From NCBI RefSeq assembly GCF_009939225.1, contig NZ_JAACJR010000006.1, positions 1-64,000 on the forward strand: a stretch of 64,000 bases of DNA, in the 5' to 3' direction. Positions within the stretch are counted from its first letter, which is position 1. The number at the start of each line of letters is the position of its first letter. The notes below the pieces were generated by a model. It was given only the letters and a program-made list of their open reading frames with translations. It had not been told where the DNA came from and searched no databases. This document shows, one piece after another, positions 30,808 through 40,500 of this stretch. The DNA is from Sediminibacterium soli. Its GTDB lineage: Bacteria > Bacteroidota > Bacteroidia > Chitinophagales > Chitinophagaceae. The translations under genes were made by a program, and so were the position numbers.

Positions 30808-31824
30808 CTACAGTCCGTCAAGGAATGCTAAGATATCTTTTATGGATTTTTTCTCGGGGGTGACGAAATAGTTGGTGTTGGTACCTACATCGTTTACGTC
30901 TTTTACACCGAGATAGGTATCACCGCCGATCCGGGAGATGGTGATGACCTTCAGTTTTGTACCGCGGGGAATATTGGATGCCGCAAAAGTACGCGAACTG
31001 TATTCCGCTTTCAGGTTGACGATCGTTTTCTGGTTGGCGAATACCGCAAAGGCAGCGGTGTTCTTATTGGTGTAATTCGGCGGCAGCAACGCAAATATCC
31101 TGGTCTTGGGTGCAGTGCTGTCGATATATCTTTCCGCGCCTGTCCAGCGCAGGTTTTTTACCGGCATTTCATATCCGCGGATAACGGTGCCGGTGGTGGC
31201 AGCGGTTCGCTGAAAGACGGGTATCCAGCTGGTATCGGAATCGCGCTGCCAGCTAAAGGCGGTATCGATGCCGGAAGCGGGTATGGGATTTCCCTCGCGG
31301 CCGTTGAACACCTGCATATTGGGCCTGGGTTCGGTGTTGTCGCTGAAATTGATTTTCAGCGAAGCGCCCTGCGCCAGCGATAACTCCCTTCCTTCCCTGG
31401 TTACGCGAACAAAAAATGCACCGGCTGCTTCCAGCAGGTAGCCGTTGCTGGTGGTGGCTTTGAATGCTTTGATATAATCCCCCTTGGTACGCAGCCTGAA
31501 TATTTCCAGCCTAAGCAGACCGGAAGTGGCGGGGGCTCCGCCTGTTTCGGTACATACCCCTGATTTGAAGAATACCGACAGACTGTCGCCATACACCATG
31601 GTGGTGTCTTTTGACGCATCCAGCGAATCGATGATGATGTTGGGTTTGAGCAACTGGATCAATGCGTGCACGGATGCGGAGGCAGACAGCGTCTGCGTCC
31701 AGGCAGTGTCGTTCAGCGGATGGTTGGTATAAACGTTGAAGTTGTTGTTTTCAGAAAGTTCTTTCTGGCAAGCGGTCAAAAACAAAGCGACCATGCTACA
31801 CAATATCAGTCCTGCTTTTTTCAT
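30808..31824 (-). CDS. Lipoprotein of unknown function
   Basis: This 338-residue protein has a lipoprotein signal with lipobox LFLTAC (Cys about 19). The mature part is beta-rich, with repeated stretches of the immunoglobulin-like kind (LRLEIFRLRTKGDYIKAF, FFVRVTREGRELSLAQG, ASLKINFSDN). I recognise no family. The chosen start (MKKAGLILC) gives a proper signal peptide; a frame beginning 12 codons earlier would precede it with charged residues. It is downstream of the barrel gene at 31880 on the same strand with a 55-bp gap, so co-transcription is possible. Confidence 0.68.
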   Translation of the reverse strand: MKKAGLILCSMVALFLTACQKELSENNNFNVYTNHPLNDTAWTQTLSASASVHALIQLLKPNIIIDSLDASKDTTMVYGDSLSVFFKSGVCTETGGAPATSGLLRLEIFRLRTKGDYIKAFKATTSNGYLLEAAGAFFVRVTREGRELSLAQGASLKINFSDNTEPRPNMQVFNGREGNPIPASGIDTAFSWQRDSDTSWIPVFQRTAATTGTVIRGYEMPVKNLRWTGAERYIDSTAPKTRIFALLPPNYTNKNTAAFAVFANQKTIVNLKAEYSSRTFAASNIPRGTKLKVITISRIGGDTYLGVKDVNDVGTNTNYFVTPEKKSIKDILAFLDGL

Positions 31825-31879
31825 AATAATCTCAGTGGTGAATTTGATGGTTAGATACAACCGCTGTTTTCATCGCTGC

Positions 31880-33631
31880 CTACTGTCTGTTTAAATTTAA
31901 CCTGATGCCGAGCGAAATGCCGCCTATGCTGAATTTCTGGTTATAGGCCGCACCGGGTGTGGTCATATTCGAGAGATTGTACCTGAAATAAGGCTCGGCA
32001 AACACGTGCAGGTCATCGCTCAGTTTTTTTACCAGGCTCACACTGCCGTACAGGCCCAGACCGATATTGCTCTTGTATACCGTATTGCTGTTTTTCTGGA
32101 TAGGCACCGTAGCCAGTGAACTGTCGAGCATCACGCCCTGGTACCAGGAGGAAAGGTTTAGGATCACACCTGCATTGACACCGATCCTGAGATCGTCGTT
32201 GCCAAACTGGTAGCCCACGGTAACAGGAAGATCCAGCGTTCGGAAACGGTTGATCACCGTATTGTTCTTGAATCCTATCTGCTGCATACTGCTGGTATCC
32301 CTTACCACCACGGTATCGCCCGGCGAGCGGATGATGGTGCGTGTGGTCACGACCGTTATATTCTTGATCTCGTTCTCTGTGCGGTACACATATTTCTGGT
32401 TGATCTGGGAATATTGCAGTCCCGCTTTAACCAGTATATTGTCGTTGATCGGTTTCACGATACGGATGCCCGCCGAAAATCCGGGACGCATACTCTCGCT
32501 GCTGTCTTTTCTTGAAACATACTGCCGTGTTGCGCTGTTGTTGCTGAACGAGCGCAGGGCGATATCGGGAGACCCATAGGCTTCGAGGTACCAGTCGGTA
32601 TTGCCGGTACGGCCTGTGGGACAAATGATGATGCTTTTGAACAGACTGGCATGGTTGCCGATGCTCAGTTTTTTGTCGTGCAGGTCAGCAAGCTGTCTGT
32701 TCACAGACGGAGAAATGGTTGCCGCCTTGCTCCACTGCAGCGCCTGGTACGGCTCGGGGAAACCCAGTGGAAGTCCGTTATCCGATGATGTGGCCGCGGT
32801 GCGGTCCGGGTTATCCGTCAATCCGCCCGCCATGCCCCTGGGATCGGTTGCAGGCCTGCCGGGCTGAGGGATAGCGGTAAGACCTTTGTTATTCGTAACT
32901 GAACCGTTAATGCCTGTTTCGGTAAACGCAGCGTTGTTTCTGCGGTTCCGGGTACCGGCATGGGTGGGGTTGTTATCGGTGATGCGGCCGGTATTTGCAG
33001 CGGGGTTGGCAGCGGCAGGGTGGTTGTCGCCTGTTATACCAACGGTGTTGTTATCGGGAATGGTTCCGTTCGTATTTTCCTGTTTGGGCGTGTTGCCCAA
33101 AACCCCGGCTGCTGCCGGCTGATTTGCCGTGCTGTCATTACCCGTACCGCCGGCGGGGTTGTCTTTCTGCGTGGTTTTATACCAGTAGTAACTGCCTGCC
33201 GCGAGCCCGGCGATCAGCAAAAAGATCGCGGCGATCCTGGCGGCATTGCGGAACCAGATCAGCCCGCCCTTATCGTCGTCTTCTTCGGGCATGATCTTCT
33301 CCCAGAGACCCGGGGGAACGGGTGCCGTGGCGTTGGCGAGTGAATCCCTTACAAAACCGTCGAACTGTCCTTCGCGTACCTTTTCCCATAAGCCGCCGGG
33401 TACGGTGGCTTCGGCTCCCGCAAGCGTGCTGCCTACAAAGCCGTCAAACTGTGCATCGGTGATCTTGTCCCACAGACCCGGAGAAACCGGCGCGTTGGCA
33501 TCCTTCAGTTTATCGCCGATAAACTGGTCGAAGCGGCCATCGGTGATCCTGTCCCAAAGATTATCCGGCACGGGAACCTCATGGTCTCCGAGCCTGCCTT
33601 TGGCGAAATCATCAAATTGGCTATCGATCAT
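31880..33631 (-). CDS. Four-repeat cytoplasmic domain, one membrane helix and outer-membrane-type barrel, partner of an ECF sigma factor
   Basis: This 583-residue protein begins with four repeats of about 28 residues, each of the form FDxF-x(3)-L-x(5)-VPxxLWxKI (for example QFDGFVRDSLANATAPVPPG), over about 1-120. A single membrane helix follows (about 133-153, AARIAAIFLLIAGLAAGSYY), then a long low-complexity Asn/Thr/Gly/Pro linker (about 155-280) and a C-terminal beta-rich domain of about 290 residues like the small barrels of Bacteroidota. The gene starts 1 bp after the stop of the sigma factor gene. I infer a membrane-anchored anti-sigma or signal protein; that function is not shown. The ATG at 33631 is preferred to an upstream TTG. 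Confidence 0.72.
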   Translation of the reverse strand: MIDSQFDDFAKGRLGDHEVPVPDNLWDRITDGRFDQFIGDKLKDANAPVSPGLWDKITDAQFDGFVGSTLAGAEATVPGGLWEKVREGQFDGFVRDSLANATAPVPPGLWEKIMPEEDDDKGGLIWFRNAARIAAIFLLIAGLAAGSYYWYKTTQKDNPAGGTGNDSTANQPAAAGVLGNTPKQENTNGTIPDNNTVGITGDNHPAAANPAANTGRITDNNPTHAGTRNRRNNAAFTETGINGSVTNNKGLTAIPQPGRPATDPRGMAGGLTDNPDRTAATSSDNGLPLGFPEPYQALQWSKAATISPSVNRQLADLHDKKLSIGNHASLFKSIIICPTGRTGNTDWYLEAYGSPDIALRSFSNNSATRQYVSRKDSSESMRPGFSAGIRIVKPINDNILVKAGLQYSQINQKYVYRTENEIKNITVVTTRTIIRSPGDTVVVRDTSSMQQIGFKNNTVINRFRTLDLPVTVGYQFGNDDLRIGVNAGVILNLSSWYQGVMLDSSLATVPIQKNSNTVYKSNIGLGLYGSVSLVKKLSDDLHVFAEPYFRYNLSNMTTPGAAYNQKFSIGGISLGIRLNLNRQ

Positions 33632-33632
33632 T

Positions 33633-34172
33633 CTATACAGCAATTTTTTGCAATTGTAAGATTTGGTGTTGCAGCATCTTCCGCGCCTTTACCAACTGGC
33701 TGCGGCTGGTGCCGGGTTGAATGTTCAGCATTTCGGCAATCTCTTCATGACTGTATCCCTCTACCACATTCAGGTTAAAAACCATCCGGTATCCTTCCGG
33801 CAGCTGGCTGATCAGTTTCATCAGATCGCCTTCTCCCAGTTGGGCATAGGCCTGCGGGCCTATCTGCGGGGTGTCCTGGCTGTTCTCGTCCACATCTTTG
33901 AAATGGAGCTTCTTTTTTTCCAGGTGGCGAATGGCGGTGTTGACCACGATACGCCTGATCCATCCTTCAAAAGCGCCCTCAAATTTGAACTGGCCGATAT
34001 ACTGGTATACTTTCACAAACGCATCCTGCAGCATATCTTCCGCTTCCATGGAATCCTGGGCATAACGCAGACATACGGCCATCATCTTACCGGCATACCG
34101 GTCAAACAGCATGCGCTGACAGCGGCCATCCTGATCGATACAGCCCCTAATCAATTGATACTCTTCAGTCAA
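33633..34172 (-). CDS. ECF RNA polymerase sigma factor
   Basis: This 179-residue sigma-70-family protein has region 2 (MMAVCLRYAQDSMEAEDMLQ, DAFVKVYQYIGQFKFEGAFE, GWIRRIVVNTA) and region 4 (LPEGYRMVFNLNVVEGYSHE, EIAEMLNIQPGTSRSQLVKA). The first in-frame start visible is a TTG at 34172, since a stop lies upstream without an ATG between; this is uncertain. It lies directly upstream of the repeat/membrane/barrel gene, the usual place for an anti-sigma gene. It should redirect RNA polymerase to a small envelope-related regulon. Confidence 0.9.
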   Translation of the reverse strand: MTEEYQLIRGCIDQDGRCQRMLFDRYAGKMMAVCLRYAQDSMEAEDMLQDAFVKVYQYIGQFKFEGAFEGWIRRIVVNTAIRHLEKKKLHFKDVDENSQDTPQIGPQAYAQLGEGDLMKLISQLPEGYRMVFNLNVVEGYSHEEIAEMLNIQPGTSRSQLVKARKMLQHQILQLQKIAV

Positions 34173-34363
34173 TGCGTAATTGGTAGTTTGGGTCGGTTAA
34201 TAGATACTGGGGCAAGTTAATATGCTGCCCGGGAAGTCAAAAATCAAAAATCAAAAGTCAGAAAATAAGGCATCCTTTCTCCCCAATCACTCCGAATAAA
34301 CGAATCTGTTAAGTTGTAACATATTGATTATTAATTTTTTGAATTCTGAGCTCCGCTTTCTGT

Positions 34364-35467
34364 CTACGCTTTCAAAAACGCGTCGTGAATATGGTCCACC
34401 ACTTTCACCAGGCTGCCGGTTTGCTGGTATACGGCCAGCTGCCTGTCGGCGCCGGTTCCGGTTTCGAATACTTTTTCCACCTGCTGAATAAATGGCCGGC
34501 TGCCGAGATCGTCCACCACATCGTCTACAAAATCCAGCAGTTCGTAAATAAGCGAGCGGGTGTTTACCTCGGTTTCCTTGCCAAAATCGATCAGGGTTCC
34601 GTCGATGCCGTACCGGCTGGCCCGCCATTTGTTTTCGTTGATCAGCGAGCGCTGGTAGATCATGAAGTTCATATTCTCCTTGCGCAGCTTGTAGATCTTG
34701 GCGCTGATGGCCTGGAACAGGGCCGCGATCATCATCGTTTCGTTGATGGTCATCGGCACATCGCAGATACGGTATTCCACGGTATTGAAAAAAGGGTGTA
34801 CACGCAGGTCCCACCATATTTTCTTGGCGTTATCGATGCATTTGGTCTTGATCAGCAGGTTGACATAGTTTTCATAAGCCTCGATGCTTTCGAAGAAATC
34901 GGGGATACCCGTTCGCGGAAATTTGTCAAACACTTTTGTCCGGAAGGATTTGTACCCTGTCTGCCGGCCCTCCCAGAAAGGCGAGTTGGTGCTGAGGGCA
35001 TACACATGCGGAAGAAAATACCGGGCCGTATTGGCAATATGGATCGCCATGCGGCGGTCTTCCATGCCCACATGCACATGCAGACCGAAGATCAGGTTGC
35101 TGCGGGCGGCTTCCTGCAATTCGTTGACGATCTCATTGTAACGCACATGATCCGTGATCAGCTGGTTTTCCCAGTGGCTGAAGGGGTGGGTGCCCGAGGC
35201 GCCGATCCACAGACCCAGGTCGCCGGCTATCTGTGCAATATTGCCGCGCAGCGATGCCACATCTTTAAACGCATCATCCACATTGCAGCAGATATCGGTG
35301 CCCACTTCCACCACGGCCTGGTGCATTTCGGCCTTTACCTTATCCTTGAGTATTTTCTGCCCCTCGTGCACGATACGCTGCTCATGGCTTTTCAACTCCC
35401 GGCTTACGGGGTCGATGACCATGTATTCCTCTTCCACACCTAAAGTAAAATGTTTGTAATCTGTCAT
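34364..35467 (-). CDS. YbdK/GCS2-family carboxylate-amine ligase
   Basis: This 367-residue protein has the glutamate-cysteine ligase type 2 fold: LGVEEEYMVIDP (about 9-20), GASGTHPFSHW (about 89-99), FGLHVHVGMEDR (about 122-133) and WWDLRVHPFFNTVEYRICD. Such enzymes join a carboxylate to an amine with ATP, and related ones make gamma-glutamyl compounds. The substrate is not readable. The gene follows an ATP-grasp gene on the same strand with a 27-bp gap, and the pair probably makes a small amide-linked product in the cytoplasm. Confidence 0.88.
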   Translation of the reverse strand: MTDYKHFTLGVEEEYMVIDPVSRELKSHEQRIVHEGQKILKDKVKAEMHQAVVEVGTDICCNVDDAFKDVASLRGNIAQIAGDLGLWIGASGTHPFSHWENQLITDHVRYNEIVNELQEAARSNLIFGLHVHVGMEDRRMAIHIANTARYFLPHVYALSTNSPFWEGRQTGYKSFRTKVFDKFPRTGIPDFFESIEAYENYVNLLIKTKCIDNAKKIWWDLRVHPFFNTVEYRICDVPMTINETMMIAALFQAISAKIYKLRKENMNFMIYQRSLINENKWRASRYGIDGTLIDFGKETEVNTRSLIYELLDFVDDVVDDLGSRPFIQQVEKVFETGTGADRQLAVYQQTGSLVKVVDHIHDAFLKA

Positions 35468-35494
35468 AAGAGCCGCTTGGTTTGGCGATGGGTG

Positions 35495-36451
35495 TCAGGG
35501 GTACAGGGTTTTGCCGCCACTGCTTCTTTTTACATATTCGCCCCAGGTAAGGTTATCCGCGCCCGGTTTGAGGGACTGCGCTTTCTCGATCGCAAAACTG
35601 GCGGCGGTTTCCACCACCCATTCAAAATTCTCCGGCCCCACGCTTTTCAGATCCGCGTCGGGTGCGGGGTTGCAGAAATCGATGGCATAGGGAACGCCAT
35701 CGCGGAGCGCCAGCTCCACCGTATTGAAATCATAGCCCAGGAAACGGTTGATCCGGAGCACGATGTCTTCCATCTGTTTCAATCTTTCGGCCGAAGGTTT
35801 GAAATCGGCCACATAACGCAGGTGATGCGGGTTGCGCGGTTCGTAAGACATGATCCGCACATGTTTTCCGCCGATGCAGTAACAGCGGTAGTATTCTTCA
35901 AAAATGATCTCTTCCTGCAGCAGCATCACCAGCTGTTCGGTTTCGGCATGCTTCTCAAAGAAATCGTTCATATCCGTAAGCTTGTATACATTCTTCCATC
36001 CGCCGCCCGCAAAAGGTTTCATATAGGCCGGAAAACCCACGTAGTCGAATATCCCTTCCCAGTCGAGCGGGTAGGCCAGGTTGCTGAACGACTGGTCCGA
36101 GGTATCCGGCGGCAGATCGCGAGAGGGCAGGATCACGGTTTTGGGTACGGGTACGCCGATCTTTGTAGCGAGACAGTTATTGAAGAATTTTTCATCGGCG
36201 CTCCACCAGAACGGGTTATTGATCACGGCGGTGCCGCAAAGCGCCGCATTCTTCAGGTAGGCCCGGTAAAAAGGAACATCCTGGCTGATGCGGTCCACGA
36301 TCACATCGTAACCGCTGGGCTCACCCTGCATCACCTTATCAATACGCACCGGCTCTGCTGAAATACCGGAAATATTCTTACTGTTGATCCTTTCTACAAA
36401 AGCTGTCGGAAAACTCCGTTCCTGCCCAAACAGGATACCGATCTTTTTCAT
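35495..36451 (-). CDS. ATP-grasp enzyme (RimK/glutathione-synthetase-like)
   Basis: This 318-residue protein has an N-terminal Rossmann-like region (IGILFGQERSFPTAFVERI), a central ATP-grasp domain with GFPAYMKPFAGGGWKNVYKL (about 133-152), QEEIIFEEYYRCYCIGG, and the Mg-binding end DFNTVELALRDGVPYAIDFC followed by NPAPDADLKS. It should form an amide or ester bond through an acyl-phosphate. I start at 36451 (MKKIGIL); the upstream 39 codons are Cys/His-rich and unlike a protein start. It precedes the GCS2-type ligase by 27 bp. Together with the divergent esterase gene it resembles amidoligase gene neighbourhoods. Confidence 0.85.
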   Translation of the reverse strand: MKKIGILFGQERSFPTAFVERINSKNISGISAEPVRIDKVMQGEPSGYDVIVDRISQDVPFYRAYLKNAALCGTAVINNPFWWSADEKFFNNCLATKIGVPVPKTVILPSRDLPPDTSDQSFSNLAYPLDWEGIFDYVGFPAYMKPFAGGGWKNVYKLTDMNDFFEKHAETEQLVMLLQEEIIFEEYYRCYCIGGKHVRIMSYEPRNPHHLRYVADFKPSAERLKQMEDIVLRINRFLGYDFNTVELALRDGVPYAIDFCNPAPDADLKSVGPENFEWVVETAASFAIEKAQSLKPGADNLTWGEYVKRSSGGKTLYP

Positions 36452-36603
36452 ATGAGATGATTTGGTGAAATGATGAACGACGTGATATGGCTTCAATTTA
36501 AGCAAATGACAGAAAAAACACAAAAAAACGTCCCCACCAGAACACGCCCCGCAAAAACACTTACTCACTCACGACTCATGTCTCACGTCTCCCATTCCCA
36601 TGC

Positions 36604-36633
36604 TTGCTGTTTCGGTTTCCCTGCCTACATTTG
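36604..36633 (+). promoter_or_regulatory. Promoter of the esterase gene
   Basis: TTG at 36604-36606 and TACATTTG at 36626-36633 are spaced by 19 bp, a full match to the Bacteroidota consensus. The ATG at 36639 starts 5 nt after the -7 box, so the transcript should be leaderless or have only a few leader bases. Confidence 0.65.
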
Positions 36634-36638
36634 GTGTT

Positions 36639-37457
36639 ATGTCTGAGAGCAGAACGGTTTCTTCCATCCTGATTGAACAAAAGACGATCTTTTCCGAATA
36701 CCTTGAAAGGGAAGTGGTGTTTGATGTGTACCTGCCTGTATCGATCGGTTTCCCCGATGAACTGAGTTTGCTGCTGTTCAACGACGGACAGGATCTTCCC
36801 AAAATGCCTTTTGACGAAATACTGGAATCGCTGAATACCTCGGGCAGGTTGTCTCCCCTGCTTTGCGTAGGCATCTATTGCGGCGCCGAACGCAAGATGG
36901 AGTATGGGGTTGCCTATTCTGCGGACTATAAAGGCCGCGGCGCCAAAGCCGGTTTGTATACCCGGTTTATTTTTGACGAACTGATTCCGTTTATCCGCAA
37001 AACCTATAACATTCCTTCTTTCAGGGATAAATCCTTTGCAGGATTTTCGCTGGGTGCGCTCAGTGCGATGGATATTGCCTGGAACCATGGCAGTGAATTT
37101 ACCCGTGTGGGTATGTTCAGCGCTTCACTGTGGTGGCGCAGAAAAAGTTACGACGAGGGTTATGACGATGAACAGGACCGGCTGATGCACCTGCAGGTAC
37201 GCAAAGGTATCTTTCATCCCTGGCTCCGGTTTTTTATCGAATGCGGTGAGCAGGACGAAACCGCAGACCGCAACAACAACGGCATCATCGATTCCATAGA
37301 TGATGCGCTGGATCTTATCTTCGAACTCAAAGCCAAAGGGTATACCGACGAGCATATCCATTACCTGCAAATGCCTTCCGGCAAACACGAGGTGGCCACC
37401 TGGGCCAAAGCCATGCCTGCATTCCTGAAATGGGGATGGGGTAAAACAACCTGGTAG
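36639..37457 (+). CDS. Esterase D-type alpha/beta hydrolase
   Basis: This 272-residue cytoplasmic protein of the putative-esterase (EstD/Fes-like) family has the nucleophile elbow FAGFSLGALSAM (GFSLG, Ser about 149), an acidic residue region (FFIECGEQDET) and a late His in GKHEVATW (about 260). It hydrolyses an ester or acts as an acyltransferase; the substrate is unknown. The ATG at 36639 is chosen over the one at 36600 because a complete promoter overlaps the longer version. It is divergent from the ATP-grasp/GCS2 pair and may work on the same metabolite. Confidence 0.82.
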   Translation: MSESRTVSSILIEQKTIFSEYLEREVVFDVYLPVSIGFPDELSLLLFNDGQDLPKMPFDEILESLNTSGRLSPLLCVGIYCGAERKMEYGVAYSADYKGRGAKAGLYTRFIFDELIPFIRKTYNIPSFRDKSFAGFSLGALSAMDIAWNHGSEFTRVGMFSASLWWRRKSYDEGYDDEQDRLMHLQVRKGIFHPWLRFFIECGEQDETADRNNNGIIDSIDDALDLIFELKAKGYTDEHIHYLQMPSGKHEVATWAKAMPAFLKWGWGKTTW

Positions 37458-37511
37458 CGAGCTGTTTACCGGACCGCTGTATTCCGAGCGATCGTTATTC
37501 TTATCAGGGTA

Positions 37512-37548
37512 TAAAAAAAGAGGCCACCCAAAGGCGGCCTCTTTTTTA
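37512..37548. terminator. Bidirectional terminator
   Basis: TAAAAAAAGAGGCC and GGCCTCTTTTTTA form a strong stem between the esterase gene and the convergent TonB-dependent receptor gene. Confidence 0.85.
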
Positions 37549-37564
37549 TGATCAGGTAATCAGA

Positions 37565-40500
37565 TTAGAAGATATACCTTACTCCGAGCTGCATACCCCA
37601 TGTACTGAAGATAGAATTATTGTTGATATAAGTCTTATCGAGCAGCACCTGTTTGGTTGCACCCTGCGGCAGGTAAGTAGCCAGCTGGTAATTGGCCACA
37701 CCACCGGTAGCGTTTACGTAGCGCAACGGTGTATTGGTGATCGCCAGGCTTCTAACGCCCCAGTTCTTGTTAAAGAAGTTGGCAGCATTCAGCAGGTCTA
37801 CGCTGATCTGCAGCGTGTGCTTTCGGCTGCCGATATTGGTGAAGATATCCTGTACCAGTTTCAGATCGATCCGGTTGAACCAGGGCTGAATAACACCGTT
37901 TCTGGTGGCCACCTGTCCCTTGCGGTTTGACAGGTATTTGTCCTGCTCAAGGAATTTGAAAAAGGCATCAGACTGTTCTTTTGCAGTAAAGGCAGGAATA
38001 TTGCCCGACGCTGCAATGGGAACAAAGTTAACCTGCGATGCATCGGTTGGGATGTACATCAGGTCGGCACTGTTACCATCGTTGTTTACATCACCGTTAT
38101 AGATATAGCTCATGGTACCCTGTGCGGCTCCCTCATAATAAGCAGAGATGGTGGTGGCAAAATTCTTAGCGTATTCAAAACGGTAAGACAATGCACCAAC
38201 TACCCTGTGCGGCACTGCGAAACTTGAATTGGACAATTCAAGATCGTTCTGTGTACGTGAGGTTGGATTGGCAGCCCAAACCGAGTTTGCCTGTGAGCCC
38301 GGGTTGGCGGTTACATCCATTGCGGAAGTGAATGTGTAAGCCAGAAAGCCCGACAGTCCTTTGGTAAGCGCTTTGGATACCTGTGCGGTAACTGACAGAG
38401 AGCTTCCTTTTTTCGTATTGTCCAGTACCACGGCATTACCGCTTGTTGTGTTCAGCTTTCTGGCAGCAGAAGCGGAGTAGCTCGGACGGGCAATACCCGG
38501 TGCCACCTGTACGGTGGCATCAGGCGCTTTCTGGTTTGCATTGAACATGTAAACCGCGTTGATGTCCTTGCTGAAGATGGCTTCCAGGCTATAGCTCCAT
38601 CCCTTGTTCAGCTGTTTTTCCACACCCAGGTTGGTACGCCAGATCTGCGGGAACTTGAAGTTGTTAGAGATCAGGGCATAGGCGCCGGTGGGCACTGCTG
38701 TTCCTCCTTTGGTGGGGAACTGCGTGGGGTTAAGCGTGGTGTTATAGAAAGGATTGTATGCGTGCGGATCGGGGTTGAACAGGAAGTTGTTCAGGTCTGC
38801 CGGATTTGAAATCAGCGTGCCGAACTGGTAAGGTCCTACACCGGTTGGCAGGTTGGTCAGGTAAACAAAGGGTATACGACCGGTAAACAAACCGGAACCA
38901 CCCCTGATCACCATGTTCTCATCAGGTATTTTGGCGCGGAAACCTACCCTGGGAGACCAGTAGACAGTGCTTTTTGGCCAGGCCCCTGTATTGTATTGGG
39001 TAATGGAACCGTCATTGCCATACAGCGAGAGATTATTTACCGCGGTATTGGCAAGCGGCTGCTCGGGATATACCGGTTTATCCAACCTCAGACCGGCAAT
39101 CAGTTTAAAATTGTCAGAGATATTGATCTCGTCCTGCAGGTAGGCGCTCGCCTGTCCCACTTTCAGGTTGGCTGAAATAACGCCATCCTGTCCGGGAATA
39201 AGCGAATACGTAAGCGCAAACATTTTAGGCGCCCTGTTGTTCAGGAAATCATCCACGGAACCATACGCATAGTAACCCTGGTTACCCGGCATAAAGCCGT
39301 TACCCACCTTCTGGAATTCATAGCTCAAGCCGGCGGTCAGTGTGTGTTTGCCCGCATAGTAGGTAAAGTTATCCGTGATGGTATACACATCGTTGATCAC
39401 TACGTTGTAGTTGCCGTTGAAGGGTTCGTTTCCGAAGCTGATATAGTTGTTCTTGGCCGTTGGCAGGTTGGCTATATCAACAAACGGGAACTGTGCACCC
39501 AGGTGTTGTTTGTCGGTTTTGATCTTGGTGATCGTTGCCAGGAACTGGTTGGCAAATTTTCCGCGGAAATTGCTGGTAAGATCCAGGCTTCCTGAACGAA
39601 CAATGTCCTTTTGGGTATAGGCGGTGTTGCCGAACGCCATCGCGGTAGACGAAAAACGCTGTCCGTACGTGATGATGTTGGTAGAGTTGGCACCGTTGAT
39701 GCCACCGCTCTGGCTGGGCAGGAAGGTCTGGGTGTTTACATAGTCGCTGTACTTCAGCGTAAGCTTGGTGGAGGTGCTGATGTTCCAGTCGATCTTACCC
39801 AGGATTTTGTGGTTTTTTACCGGCACATTCGGGTTGAAATTGTCGTAGGCACCCGGATCATAGCTATACTTTGATTTCAGGTAGTCAGACACTTTCTGCA
39901 TATCGGAAACAGGCACAGCGGAAAGGTTACCGCCGCCGGTGCCACCTGCCGGTGTATAGTAGTTCAGCACTGCGGATTTTTCTTCGTATTCACCGTTCAC
40001 AAAGAAGAACAGTTTGTTTTTGATGATCGGTCCGCCAAGGCTTCCGCCATAGGTTTTGTTATACGATTTTACGGGTTCGGGCAGTTTGAAATCGCCCACG
40101 TTACGGCCGTTGTACGACTGGTTCCTGTAAAAGGTATATATCGTTCCCTGCAGTCTGTTGGTACCGCTTTTGGTAACAGCCGAAATGTTTGCACCGGTAA
40201 ACTGTCCCTGTCTGACATCGAAAGGAGCGATGCTTACGGCAACTTCCTGGATCGCATCCAGCGAAATGGGGTTACCACCGCCGCCGGGTAAGGGATCTGT
40301 AGAAAGACCGAAGTTGTTGTTCAGGTTTGCACCGTCAACGGTTACGTTGTTGTAACGGCCGTCCCTGCCTGCAAAGCTGTTTCCGTTTGACTGGGGTGTG
40401 AGCCTGGTAAAATCACTGATGCTTCTGCTGATGGTGGGCATCGTGGTCAGCAGGCGCTGGTTGATCACGGTTGTGGCGTTGTTTTTGTCCACACCCGATC

